A stretch of DNA of 64,000 nt from Acanthaster planci (GCF_001949145.1 NW_019091362.1:4768931-4832930); one strand, 5' to 3'; positions 22,901-37,900 are shown, numbered from the stretch's first letter. Notes: generated from the letters alone by a model not told the origin. Numbers and translations: made by a program.

Positions 22901-25900
22901 TTAATTTCCTGTCTGAAAAGAGATCAAAGTAATCAAATGTTACGGTGCAATGACTTGATTTATTCCATAATCCTTAACAATCTTTACCCTTCTGTCTTAT
23001 TGGCTTGATGGAACACAACTTCTTAATGGCTGCTCATGACATACTCGTAATGTGAGACATGCCTTTGTTTTGTTTCGGGTGTTTTTAGTTTAGTTTTTAT
23101 GCAAACCCTTGATGCCATGGCTGCAAAAAGGATGTCGTGTGATGTCTACATAAATGTACTCATAAAAGTACATGTAGATACCGGTACTTCAGGAAGAGAG
23201 AGGGTTGAATATGTTTATGGGATCAAATTTAAATTTGTGTATGAAAAGAATAACTTCAGAAATTAATAACAGGAATATAGATGCATGTCTGCTTTGAAAT
23301 GTTATGTGTAGCGGATGTTACATATAATTATGTTCAACTAAAATATTAGAGGAAAATGAATTTTACAAAATACAACATTTGGATATCAGAATAGTTGCTG
23401 CTGTAATGTCGTTCGAAAATTGGCCGAAAGATTTCCATATCATCACGCTGGTCTAGTTCAGCCAGCAAAATTCACATATCATTCCACACAGGGGAGGATC
23501 AACCACCGTGCTTTTAAATCCTTTGCCCATTTCCTGCATGCACTGTTCCAACACGCAGTCGTCGGAGTGCAATGTACAAGTGCCCAAGAGACAGTCGCAA
23601 GGGGAAAAAATTCCATAATATTGATTATAATCAGTGAAGAACGTCACCTGGGGTGATGCATACTGTGCGGTACCTGTCGATGTAGGATACAAATTACATG
23701 TACAAGTATGTACATGTATGCATGTAACGTACATGTACATGTACATGTACATGTATTGGGTGTCCTTAGAATAAGACATACATGAACGTGGACTGCTTTG
23801 AAATGCAGAGATTTTATAGCAAGCCAACAAGATGATTCAATGCAGTTCTCCATCACTCCAAAGAAGATCTGTATTTATTCACCACCAAAATGAGGCATTT
23901 CTGCATACTGTATATCTGTACAAGTACATTGTCCATCGATGTACTATTTAGAAAAACACTGAGAGAGTTTCAGCAACAGACACAGTTTGGATAAACATAC
24001 ACATAGCAGGTTGTAACAATTATTAAATTGACTTGCCACCATTTATGACAGGTAACATGCAATGAACTCGAATTTGCATGTGCATTTGACTTAAAAGACC
24101 TGTTACATGTACATGTACAAATTTATGCAAGTACATGTACAATTCTTAAATTCGATAACAGATGTGATGACGACGGATGAAACGTGTAGCAGCATCGCTC
24201 TTAGAAGGGAAGGTTGCTGCATGGCAAAATATTTGTAATTTGGGAGGTATTTTCATTGTGAAAACGTTATTGGTTTGAACATTTTTATATGATAAGGTGT
24301 CAAAACCCTTCAATGCACTGACAACTGTTTAAAGATGCAAACTTAGAGGGCAAGTCATTGGGATCATGGATTTGGTGAGACATTTTTGAAAAATATACCT
24401 TATTAAAGAATAAAGCAAACTGGCATAAGAAAAAGAGAAAAGATACAAATAAAAAAGCCAAGCATGAGAATACAGTCAGACAAAGTAAACCTACATGAAC
24501 GCGTAAAATTAATTTTAAANNNNNNNNNNNNNNNNNNNNNNNNNNNNNNNNNNNNNNNNNNNNNNNNNNNNNNNNNNNNNNNNNNNNNNNNNNNNNNNNN
24601 NNNNNNNNNNNNNNNNNNNNNNNNNNNNNNNNNNNNNNNNNNNNNNNNNNNNNNNNNNNNNNNNNNNNNNNNNNNNNNNNNNNNNNNNNNNNNNNNNNNN
24701 NNNNNNNNNNNNNNNNNNNNNNNNNNNNNNNNNNNNNNNNNNNNNNNNNNNNNNNNNNNNNNNNNNNNNNNNNNNNNNNNNNNNNNNNNNNNNNNNNNNN
24801 NNNNNNNNNNNNNNNNNNNNNNNNNNNNNNNNNNNNNNNNNNNNNNNNNNNNNNNNNNNNNNNNNNNNNNNNNNNNNNNNNNNNNNNNNNNNNNNNNNNN
24901 NNNNNNNNNNNNNNNNNNNNNNNNNNNNNNNNNNNNNNNNNNNNNNNNNNNNNNNNNNNNNNNNNNNNNNNNNTACATGTACATACAACAGTACCAGTAC
25001 ATAAACAGACATGTACATGTATGTACATGTACATGCACTTAGGATTACCAAGAAAATTCTCCAGTACACCCCCATACATGCCGGGGTACTGAGTTTACAG
25101 TAACATAACATAAGTTACTCCATTTAGTAACTAAATCTTAGAAAATTAATCTAGAAAATACAATGACCCTTGTGGACAGCTGCAATTATTACACAGCCTT
25201 AGGTGCGGAGAGGCAATTTCATTCCCAGAGTAAAACCCACTGTCCAGAGTGCAGGTAGCTCTCGTATTAAGATAAATACCAAGGGTCAACTGGACAGACA
25301 TTTCACTGAAGCTGTCGTGGCGGACATATGTACCGTACATGTACATTGTACATGTATATGAAAGCAGGGAGGAATTACAAATGTACCAGCATCGTGTGGT
25401 CGGTTGCTCCGGGGCGGACACGGGACATCCGCGCTGAGTAGAAGCGCAACCGTACATTCACAGCAATCAGCATTGACTTGGGCTTCCAACGGCATTTTCC
25501 AACACATTTTGTTTGCCCGCATCATTTATCGCACACAGTCCTAAACATGACTTTCATAGCTGATGACTGGCCAAACAAGGTCTACACAAAAAATTTAACA
25601 GGTGCTTGGGGGAACTGAACCATTTTTTACAAGCAAAACGAGGGACAAATGACTGGAGGTTATGACAGTGCTGTAACAGTAAAGCAAGCAGTCACACAAA
25701 TCTTACTTTTCATTTCTAACTTGATTCTTTATCCTACCAAAAATGTTTCTTGTGTAAGACCACACATTCAAAGCGATATCAACATTGCCTAATGAACTAC
25801 ATATACATGTAAGAGATGAAGAGCAAGTTAATTCATTAAACATCCTACGCCTGACGTGCAAGAGTAACATACATGTACCAGCAAGCAACCACTGAGACAA

Positions 25901-28900
25901 TAAATCAGGGTTGGTGTGCACTCAATCAAGTCATAATTCAGTGCACTGACATTTTAATCTCACTGATAAACCAAGGGAGGGGAACTTCACTCTAGTTCAA
26001 TTTTGTTTACTATAAATATACACATGATCTCACTCATTAACGTTTATAAGTATTCTGTATACCCATGACCTTCCCAGAGAGTACCTGGTATTAGCAGGAT
26101 ATCAAAGCAATGCTCCGGTAAATCTAAATGTTATGACGTTATGTTATCTATTCTTTAATTCACACTGGCATAACAATACATGTATGTACCAGTAAGTTCA
26201 TTAAAATACAGTTTAAAGGGTGAGAAGGGGGCGTGGCCCTGCATACTCCATCGCATTCCTGTATTTTTAATGAAATCCAGTGATGTTACAGGTAGATTGT
26301 ACCAGCATACTAAGTTCTTCTGCAATGTTTGCAAAATAAGAATGAAAACAACGAATTCGGAACAGCAAATCATTGCAATCAGCAGTGTGGAATTTTGTTT
26401 CTGTATGCTGTACGTGTACATGAAGGTGCTTCATTCATTCAAACATTTCTCAAGCAATTTGTTGATCAAGAAAAAAATCAAATAATTTGTCATGGACACA
26501 TATTACGTGCATGTACCCAATACATGCGTGCCTTCAATGACTACCTGCACAAATACATTATCTAAATATCTATGTGCATGTACATACCGGTATATGTACT
26601 GGCATCTCCTCCTAACAGATCTTACATGTACATGTATATTAACATTATTCTCCTCAGTATTCAACTGTAGGACACCTCAGATGTGATCTCCCACATTATC
26701 AACTCACAGCAAATGGTGAATTAAAGGTTTTAAAATCCAATTTAAACCGCAGGATTTTTAGTTACAGCCAACGGCATCACAAAGAATCACGTCAAAACAA
26801 TCCATCAGGCTCGAGTTTTTTTAAATCTAAAAAGCGAAAACAAGAAGTACAGTTTTACCAGAAACAAAAAGAGCATTGAATTATATTCACGTCAGAGTCA
26901 TTACCTTCCCTCTGTTGACAAACAAATCCAGACATAAAATTATGTGTAACAGGCACTGATTATCGATTGGAATTGGAACATTCAGCAGTGGTGAAAACTG
27001 CGCAACGACCTACCCTCGGACCCGGTCTCCATTTTGAATCCCATTTTGCTCTGGCGGGTTGCTGCAGCTGTATAACACATCCACTCCGGACCTCCCTGAC
27101 CACATGGCCCGCTAGGTCCCCCCTTCTCTCTGGATGAGTGGACGAGTGTCAAAAGGGCAGCAGGAACGATACGCCACTCCACCGCCAAGATCTTACAACC
27201 TCCTTCCCTCACACGACAAACCTCCAAATGGACACACACGGCTGGCCAAGCCCAGCCTGCAAAAACATCCAACCACCTCGCCTACACAGCTGATACCATT
27301 AGGCTGATGAATTATTCATCAGGCAGTGTTGCTTGGACATGTCGGTGTGGGATGGTTTCGGGGCTGTTTGTCCAGTGATACTCAGGGAAATGGGGGGGGG
27401 AGGTCATTTGCATATCTGGATCCTGAGGGATGCTCACATAGAGCTTCTACTGTTGCTAGGGGATTGCAATGAGGCTTTCTGAATTTCCAAGTAGTGACTG
27501 ATCATTATTGATTTTTCAACAAATGGTTCTCTATCCAAAGGACAGACTGAAAAATCCTCTCAGAAATATTCAGGCAGGATTTTTTTGGAAATTTAAACAT
27601 TCACAGCACAATATATGTACACGTGTGCATACATGTATGTTTTTCTACTATTATAGAAATTGCATACTGATCGATTCATTGCTTTCTTACAGTACAGATA
27701 GAAACATGAACATAATTTATGTACTTTTCCCAGACAAAATAAATGTACCGGCAACATTGAGCTTCACAGAGTAAAGGTACATGTACACTGTGTGAACATG
27801 TGTGTGCATTTTGTAAAAATACATGTGACATTCATTGTGAATATCTGAAAATCATCATTTATAACAAATACATGCAAAACTTGATCTGCGGAAGTTAGAA
27901 TGTCATTTCGTCAGAAGTGTATTCAAGGGTCAACATAATGTCCATGATTACAATACAACTCAACAATCCAAATAAAGGTGGCCAGTCTGTACCGGTAATT
28001 AGATTCCATGCAATCAATTAATAACAGAGAGGGTTACCTCAGTGACAGGTATTCAGGGTACAAATTTCTCTAATGACTTTTGGCCATACCTACATGTGCA
28101 TGTACATATTCCGAGAGGTACACAGTTTTCAGAAAAGGAGTAGATGAGGATGGTTTGTATCAAATCAAATACATACACATGTAGCGAACTAATTTATACA
28201 ACATCCAGGCTGCATACATGTTCATGTACTTGTACGTCCTGTCAACACATTTTACCAAAGCTGTTTCAATCAAGGGCTTCTGTATAAAAGTTTAGAACTT
28301 TCACGTAAGAACCCATTTACAAAGACGAGGGATTACAGACAGCATTTAGGGAAGGCCTCAGACATTTCACTAGAAATTTGGAAAAAACAAGGAAATTCCT
28401 AACTGCAAAGGTTTAGTACGGTCTTTTTCAATTTGTTCTGGCATACGTGAGGGGTATAAAACAAGGAAATCAAGAAAAGAAAAGTTGTTCCCTCGCACAC
28501 AAGGCAGAAACCCTTTTAACTCAAGCAAATCATTATTTGTTACTGACTTTCCATAATAACCACAGTACCACAGAGGAAGAATCCAAAACACGACAGGGGA
28601 AGTGTTCAACCGCGGTATCAAGCTTAACGAGGTGGGAAATCTTTTTTACAAAAAATACCGAGGAACCTAAGCACTCTCAGTGTCAGTAATCCCAGAGGAA
28701 GTCCCCTTGTCAAAATACTGGTATTTTTGAAAGCTCAGAATTCCATTACCTCTGGCCTGTGTGACTTGAGACCCTTCAGCAAGTAACCAGGCTTCAGTCA
28801 TACCCATGATAGTACTCGTAACTATCATTATCCTTTCTGTTCTAGATACAGACACCTGCACTTGTGTCATAGTTACGGCACAGTGCTCTTTATTTTATGG

Positions 28901-31900
28901 TTTACTTCAGAACTAGAGGCCATTACTGTGGAGGCATAATGTTCTTGGACAGGTGGTACGCCCACATTACATGTATATGCCTCTTTGACTAATAGGGTGT
29001 TGTTATTTACTAAACGCACGCATGCATGATGCTTAAGAACACGCACGTGAGTGTGGTGCCTTCGCAGTAATGGTGCCTCCTTGGATTAGTCTAGAATCTT
29101 TGAATGCACATGTAGTCTTTCCGTAACCCTCCTTTTGCTGTAACCGTCAAAACAGTCAAAAATTCCTTCCACTTGATTTCCCCCAGTACACAGACACGTA
29201 TGGGAAATTTAACTGATTCTGACTGATAGGACAACGGTGTCAAGAATGTGTCTTTGCATAGGAGGGTTAATGTTAATTAACTTTATTTTTCCTGTCACCT
29301 TGTGGGGCAGGGTTTTCAAGTCACATGTAATGCTAAAAAGTTCCATAGGTTCCATATATTCCAGTACAAGTTACACTTTTCAGAATGCACTTGGAGTCCC
29401 TGGAATTCAGAGCACAACTTCAGTTACTGAACACTTCACTGGCCAATTCTGAGGCAAAAATTACACTTGAGAGCACTTCTTTACACAAGCAAACCATCAC
29501 ACACAAAACAAGTAAAATAAATGAAACAAACTGGAATTGCAATTTGGAATTTGACAATAATAAAAAAGTGACTTACAGTCTAAGAAATCCTCTTCTCTCA
29601 TTTCTGCTTCTTCCTCACTAGCAAGCGATGAACTCTCAATCTCTTCCTAAGATGGAAATAGGTAATGAACAACACTGCTCCAATACTGCTTCCTTATAAT
29701 GCTCAGCCATTACAAGCACCTTGGCACTGAAGGCAAAGCCTTGTTGCTTCCCTCGGAATATCCAGCAAATGTTCAGGTACATAAACTCTAGAAGATCATT
29801 TGGAGGCTTTTTAGAATAATGTTCCTTGATGGCCCTTTCTTCAAGGCATCACAGATTTCACCGTAAAAAAATTGCTTTTGAATTTCCGGTAATTTTGTGA
29901 CAGAAAGTGAATGTTACGATATCCTGTACCTCATCCTCAGAGGAAGAAGCAGTGGAGGAGGCAGGGTACTCCAACGCATCGTAGAACTCCAGCAAGGACT
30001 CTGAGCGGGACATCTCTCGGTCATCAGATAGCTGGGGTGACAGGCCATAAGACTGGGAGGGGGGAACAAGCAGCCAATCAATTTATTGATCAATTTACAT
30101 ACACATGTAATTGCCAACTATTGAATGGATTAGGTAAAAACAGAGCTGGAGAACTCCATTCCTTGGAGTGTGTTGCTGAATTGCACTGAAGTTAGTGTTC
30201 TACAGCAAACCAAGGGCAACGGCAGTCATGCTATGTAAAAATTGAAGAGATTTGGAGAATGGAAAAGAGTAAAAGTGAAACTCAGCCAGTAAATGTGTGA
30301 CTTGATGTACGCGTCATCACAGTGACCCCATCAGCCAACAGCACTCCCCCACTCAGATCACTAACCTTGTCAACACATTTAAATTGATAGAATGGAGAGG
30401 TTTCAACATACACTTCTCAACTCAGTGAGGTCCACCAGAAATTTTTTTCTGTTGAATTCTCTGTTGTATTACAAGCAGGGGCCAATTTTGTCGAGCTGTT
30501 TAAGCACAGAATTTGTTTAAGCATGAAAAACCAATATTTAATAAACAAAGGTTGCCAGCTCAAACTCTATGAGATTGTTATGCTAACCAAAAGACAGGTA
30601 AATACATGTTCCATTCCAAAACAATATACATCACAAGAAGTATTGGCAGGTAACCTGATTCATCAAGCAAGGTTTTTCACGCTCAAACAAATATTTTGCT
30701 TAAAAAGTGCAATGAAATCGGCCCCAGCTCATACTCGTGAAAAGAAACATCAACCCGAACGTACATGTCATGTGCAGGTATGTGTACTGGTATGTACATG
30801 TACATGTAGACTCACAAAAGATGCACATGTTCAAATCAGCAAAAGTTGGAGCACTCTGAGGTAAACTTTTTAATTATTTCAATATTGACAAGGAATATAA
30901 GGATAAAGTAAAACAAGTTGGGCACACACTATTCAACTTGATCAGAGACGGAATCACTAATTCTACATGTACATGTAGGGTTTAAAGTACAGCATGCAGC
31001 ACATGCATTATTTCAACAGCATTCCACTTGAAAATTTTGAAGTTTGTGTAAGATGAACTTCCAAATAATGTACACGTAACCAGTTTACCAGTATGATGCA
31101 CAACTACTGCTATAGCATATTGCAAACAAAGAAAAGAACATTTTACTTTAGACTGACACAAAATATAAGAAACATGGCTGATGCAAGTACATACGGGAGG
31201 CTGAAAATTACCAACGTCACATTCTGTTTCAAGCAACATCATTATCTAAGAAAGTTCTTTTTTTTCTCCCGTTATAAACATGCTGGATACACAAACCCAG
31301 TGAAGAAATATCCCGTAGATGCCCAAACTTTTCAGTTAAATTGAATTTTGCACCTGATGAGGGTTAACGTCGATCTTATTTGAGGAGGGGGGAATACCTG
31401 AGCTGATAAAAATGATTGGGTGGGGAGGAGGGGGGAAGATTGGCCAAGTTAATGTTCACAAGGTTCATACATGACCTACACTGAATACAATGTATGGGTA
31501 CCAGTGCACATGTACCAACCAATTGTACCAGCACAGACACACCAAGAAAGCATGCTGGACACACCAAGAACGAGCCACACGGAAGTGTTTCCCCACCTTG
31601 GCTGTGACCATGCCGTCCTCTAAGTCAACACTACGATTGCGGCTTAGCTTGGTCAGTAATGTCTCTAGTGTTCCACCACCCTTGGAAAATGAAACCAGGT
31701 GAAGATAAGCTTATCGTTCGGCACCAAGAGCAGCAAAAGTGTGGTGAATGGTACCTGTCGCAGAATTTGTTCAGAATGACACAACCCATACATGTGCATG
31801 ATCTTATGAATGCTCACAACTTTGGCTAAGACAAGTTCCTGGAATCAAAACAGCCCTGGTGAATCTACAAAACACTACAAATTCAGTACCGGTAAATTAG

Positions 31901-34900
31901 TGTGATAATACATATGGGTCATTCCACAAGGTTGGGGCACAATTTGTAATGATGTCCTTATAACATGGGTAACTTTTACCACCTGTCATGACCTGTAGAT
32001 CATTTACAGTACTCTGTAAAAAAAATACACCCCTCTGTATTCAGCCTTGCAAGATGTATAACAATGTGAATTTGGAATCCACACGCAGGGAAATAGCTGT
32101 TCATTTTTACAGAACCCACATAACAATGGACACCATCACAAATTGTGCCCCAACCTCATGGAATGACCCGTGTACATGTGTATGAAATGTGGAATCACTT
32201 CAAGAGAGAGAGGAGGCATGAAGGTTTGCATCATGTCAGAGCTGCAGTGAAGTGAAGTCTCTCAGTACCCTGTAAACTGTACCAAACCCACATGTAATGA
32301 TATTCCGCGAGCTTCACATTACATTTACACCGTGTCACTTACACGTACAGTACATTATGCTTGGAGGGTCAAAGTTAAAGAGTGAGTACATATACATGTA
32401 TTTTAATGCATGCTAAGAGATTTGCCAGCTGTCCTGAAATGAAAGGAAACCAGGCATTAGAACTGTGGTCAGGGATGCTCTGGCCTCAGAACACAAGTGA
32501 AACGTCTGTACCTTCCCTGATGAGAACCTTACATACGTGTACGAGCATGATTACTATAAACCCGGGCACGTACAGTACAAGTAAGATATGTACCGTATGA
32601 TGAGATGATTCAAACGGTTACATACCAGTTATGTACAAAAATGTAGTCTCATACATGTACATGGGCAGAAGTTCCAGTGAATTTAAAAGAAAAAAAAATC
32701 ATTAAGACAAAGAAGAAAGAGAATAAAATAATCAGATTCTTGTTACGATTAATGTAAAGTGTAACTAACCAGATTGCAGATTAACCAACTATGTGTAAAT
32801 GTGCAGTAATGCATTAAGATGTAATTAGAGTGACTGCCAGAGCACAACTGTTTTCATGTACTGGGGCATGCATTGAGAGTACTTAGTTGACTACAAATAA
32901 AGCAGCATTAATGCATACAAGTACATGATGAAATTACCAGTACTGTCCCTGGTTAGGTACATGTATGGTAGTGCACCAGTATCATGTGAAGACAGCATCA
33001 ATTTACATTGCAGCCATGTTCCAGCCCTAATTAAGCAACCAGGAGGAAGGCTGATGCGATGAGTGTGTAAGTTGCCATTATCAATATCTATAAGCCTGCA
33101 GGGCCCAATTTCATAGCACCGCTCAACAGCTGATTATGTGTCTATAGAGCCTCCCAGTGTTCCATGGAGAGGCACAGTGAAAAGCAAGCTTAACCACTTC
33201 CTGCCGGAGGCATTTATAAATGTTAATTCTGCTGGGACGGAGTATTTTTCATTTTTTTTCTGTTTCCAAAATTCTTTAAAAATTCATATCTTCAATTACT
33301 GGACATTTACAGTCTGGTTCTACTCTAATCTGACAACATCTATTGACACTGGAGTATCTAAGCCAGGCCTGCCACCTTGTAAAATGAGCCCAGATTGTGT
33401 GGTGTTGCATAAGTTTCTTTTGTTCCCGAAACTGGCTCAGTGCACTGCTGACCTCTTTTCAATAGGGGCTAGATTAGAGTGCAGCGGTACTGTGTGGCTC
33501 ATCGCTGCAGTGGTGGAGCGTTTTTGGCCCTGGTGGTAATCCGCTCACACTGAATGCCCCACACAGTGGCATACTGTTTCAAAAAATGCTGAATTATCTT
33601 CACTATCGACAGTGAAAAAAAGTTGGTAATTCCAAGCAGCCTGGTCTTTAGTTCCGAGTACCGTCTTTTGTTACAAGGCCCAGTTCGCTTTGTCCGATTT
33701 CGGGCACCCTGGCTGTGCATATAAAGAAAACGTGCCCCAAACCAGGCTCTCCGGCAGCAAGTGGTTAACCCCATCGGAAAATGTTGCTTACATGTAAATC
33801 ACCGGCACAACAATACAAATCTCCATGCACGTGGAACTATTAGCCCATTCCTTCCACATACATGTACAGTATTCGTGTTCAAGCATCTTGCAGGATTTTC
33901 TGCCACAGTAGGCATGACTGTTGTGTTACCGGTAGAATTATAAAACTGGGCCCAGATTCTCATAAGCACATGCCGTGTCACACAAGAAATTCCACAAGAA
34001 GACTCTCTGTACCACAGTGCAGCTTGAAGCAGATTTACATGTTTACATCCCTCGGTATCATGACTTTGTTAATGATGTAAACAAAATATTGAGTGGCTTT
34101 AGAACATTTGGGCCAATTTCAGATGGAGTTGAGACTACCGTACAGTTATACAGATCTGTACATAATAGTCATGTTCATTTCGCCAGTTACCAGCAAATTT
34201 AAATGTAATCTTTTTTTCTCACACCAAACATTGTTGAAGCAGATATTACAGTTAGGAAAAGATTGAAATTGGCCCTTTGCATATGAAACTTCTCCTTTTT
34301 TAACAAAGTGGGGTTAAAAAATAAGATGCGTAGTTGGCAAGAACAGGTTTTACCTTCAGGTCATGATTGTCAAAGCTGAAACTCAACTTTAGTGGAGTGG
34401 GCAAAGTGAAGGACTTATGATGCTGCTGAAAAAATTTCAAACATTCATGGCAAAAACAAAATACTGGGATCAATAACGTAACTGCTCTTAGGGCACTGTT
34501 CTTATTTCAATTAAAATTCTGTTGTATTTTATAGCACAGCCTAAAGGGGACTGCAGTGCTATAATCTGAGTCTTCCCGAAAAATTCTGAGGAAGTTTGTC
34601 TAGCAGAGGGAGAAACTCACCAATGTTTTTCCCTGAAATCTCTTATCTTCAGGTTAGCTAACGGAACCATGTAATTTTACCCTAATGACAATGTTTGTTA
34701 CTTCCTGCATGTATAAACACCTACTTTTCCCAAGGGACTTCACTTTTGGTTCTCACATAAATGTAATGTGGACAACAATGATCCACAGCCTGGCTGAAGA
34801 TGTTTAAGTCTCAGTTAACCCCCATATTGTGAGCAGAGGTCAGAATAGACTAGTAATATTTGACAGTCTTGGATCAGGGCAATACCGAGAATACTCAATG

Positions 34901-37900
34901 TTATCGTGACGGTCTCCACAGCACGCAGTCGAAACTAATGATTCAAAACTTATTTGTGACTGAACAATAAAGAGCAACATTTCAAACATAGAAATTAGAG
35001 ACAAAATACAGCATTACAATTATTATGGGCAAGACGGGTCGTAGAATCAGTCTTAACTGGGTGAAAAATACCAGTACAGGGTGAACGTTAAATTTACCCA
35101 CCCCATCAACTCCATCCAAGATATCAATGCCATTGGCTTTACCAAAACAAATTTATTACAGTTTGATTTGATAATTTGGCTAAAATATGGTAACTCTTCT
35201 TGAGCATCAAGCTCAGCAGTGCAGCTTCTACTCACCAGGAGTTCAGTGTCTGATTTGATGGGCGGTGACAGGTCCTGGATGTTGGATTCTGCTTGGATAC
35301 GAGACAGTCTCCCCCTCATGTCTTCGTTCTGACTCCGAGCCTGCAACAGGAGAACAAATGCAAAACAATGTTGCCGCACAGAGAGAAATGTCTTCCTGAA
35401 AAAGAACCCCATCTGCAACCACCCTGACCCTACAGGCTTTGCTACTGACTGATCCAAGTTGGCCATTCAACACTACAAGCCTCTTAGGAAGCTGACCTCT
35501 TCTTGCACAATAATACTACGCACAATCCTTGCATCTTCCCTTATAAACCACAGGTGCAGCTTGAGATCTAGGGGCTGGAAGCTCAAACACTGAAATCTCT
35601 CAGAAATTCCAAAGCCAAAGTTTCCATTGATGGCTTACAATTGACAGTGTACAGGTGTGCATCAAAATCGGTATCTCTTTCTCTGAACCTCTACGAGTCC
35701 ACAATGTACATGCATATTGTTTTAGACTGATTTCTTGGCACTGAGCCTACACAAATAGGCAACTCATTCTGAGCTTTTGGTGTCACTCTCTTACCTGTGT
35801 AACAGGACAAACTACCAAAGCTACCAGTATCAAAATGACAATAGCCACTCAACCTGTTCTTGACAGAACACTTGCATAATCAGGAATATCATCAAATCTA
35901 ACACTGCAGCAACACAGCAGCATCAGATTTACCTTTGCCAATGCTTCCTGGAGTATTGCGATTTGTCTAGACTGGGAAGCCGCACCTCCGACACTGTTCT
36001 GAGATTCGATTACAAAGCGCAATCTGTCGTGTTGGACAGACAGCAGATGAAGCACACCTTTAAGTATTCTATGCACTGAAAAGTACAAACAGAGGGAAAA
36101 CATCAGTGAAGATTTTCCCTTAGTTTACAACATTTTGTATGGGCAGCCAGTTTTCAGCATGCTCGTCCTTGACTAGCAACAGTTATTCTTCAAAGCAGAG
36201 TTCACACCGACCCATTTAAAATAAAGGAGAAGTGTCAAATTTGTTTGATATTTAGTAATAATATTTTATAGTGTTTTAATGGACAGTGTGAGATTTTTTG
36301 ACACTGTGGAAAGAGTTCCACAAACGGACGCCTTTTGACACCATGTGCACAAACCCTATGAGAGTGTTCGGAAAAATTTGAAGTGTTTTGTAAGTAAACG
36401 ACTTGGTATTCCCCCCCCCCGAAGTGAACTTTTCTGAACATGTTTTGCTATCTGACAGCTAATAGGTCACTGTAGGAAATAGGGTCCACATATGGACCTC
36501 TTTCTGACACTACTTTTGCACAGATAGCAAAATTTTTTTTTTTCATTCGTCTAGAGATAAAAACTGCAACTACAAACGGGTATATAACAGTTGTGTGCCC
36601 ACTTCAACTAAGCACATAATGAAAATGGTTTTCAAGTTTCAAGTATACACAAACCTCACTTGCAGCAGTCACCGGCTCAACATCATGTTGAAAGATTCTT
36701 TGTCCAAGTCGCTGCTTTCAGTCAATTTCATATTATTATAGTGAGGCCTTACATGTATTTTTCGGCATTTACTTTGTACATTGGCCTACACACATCAATG
36801 GACACAGAAAAGTCTGAAAAATCATGGCAGCATCACTGTTATGGCAGGGCAAGTGAGCCCCATCTCTGTCATAAGTCAGTGTTCATGTGCATATTCTTTG
36901 CACATAAATGGCAACAGGTTTTGTGCCCATTCAACTGAAAATCTGTGGGAAGGCATGGCATGGCTCACACCATAAATGAGCACATTCTTGAAATGTCCTT
37001 CATTGGATCACATAAGTAAGCCACACTTTCCTTTTGTCGACTTCACTACATAAAGAAATGTTCAGTATACCACCATATATGACACTGAGAGATTACTTAC
37101 AACTCCAGTGCAGGAAACAAATGTGTGCATGTACATTGTGTACACCCTGGCTTACAGGCACCAGCCAATGTGTTTGTGTCACAGGGAACAACTGCATGTC
37201 TTTCTGGACAGCGTACCTTGATTGGCCATATCCATAAAGTCATCTCGAGGGTTAGACTCCTCCACCAGCTGCTTGGAAGATGTGGTGGAGTGCATGGTAT
37301 CATTTCCCGTTGAGTTGCCTGGAATGATCGTTGAAGAGCTGCTCGAACGCTTTCAAAGACAATCAGCAGGTTCCCAAGGTAAGTTATTTTGAATGAGTGT
37401 GGTCAGAATTGTTTCTCAACACTGAGGATTTATATGCTGCTTATTAGAATGCTTGTCAACAGGGGATGAAGGGACTCACTAACTATTGAGGTATCTATGA
37501 CTTGTTACCAAAACCCTAAGGTAAACTGACAAATCCCAGCCTGTTTATTCCTACCAAAATCTTACCCGACGCTAGACTTGCAAGTTTTATTTGGGTTACC
37601 GGTAAATCAACTGATCAGTATATCAATTATTCTGTAATATTTTTTCTATTCAATATAGGCGTTTCACAATAGTGCACCTCCAAGAATTTGCAACGCTTTG
37701 ACCAGTCACAGTGCGCGAAATCTGTCGACCCAATGCGCGCATTTGGAAATGGTTGACAGATTTCACGCCTTGTGATTGGTCAACGCGTTGCAAACTCTTG
37801 GAGGTGCACTATTGTGAATTGCCCGTATTAATGATGACAACATTTCGTGAAAATGCAGCGTTCCTTTGAAAATGCACAAATGGTCCAAACTTCCTAAGCC

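Larger units (their letters stand above)
19863..29576 (-). other. Largest ORP intron (9.7 kb), rich in TACATGTA words
   Basis: It joins exon 14 (acidic linker) to exon 15 (ORD start) in phase 1. It holds an assembly gap (24520-24973), many TACATGTA and TACCGGTA palindromes and AT-rich DNA. I found no exon with splice borders and family-like protein sequence inside it. An internal promoter for an ORD-only short form is conceivable but not shown. Confidence 0.7.

Noticed and set aside
24300-25111. Long open frames across the N gap
   Set aside because: Unknown bases cannot produce stops, so the frames are artefacts. The same holds for 49296-50264.
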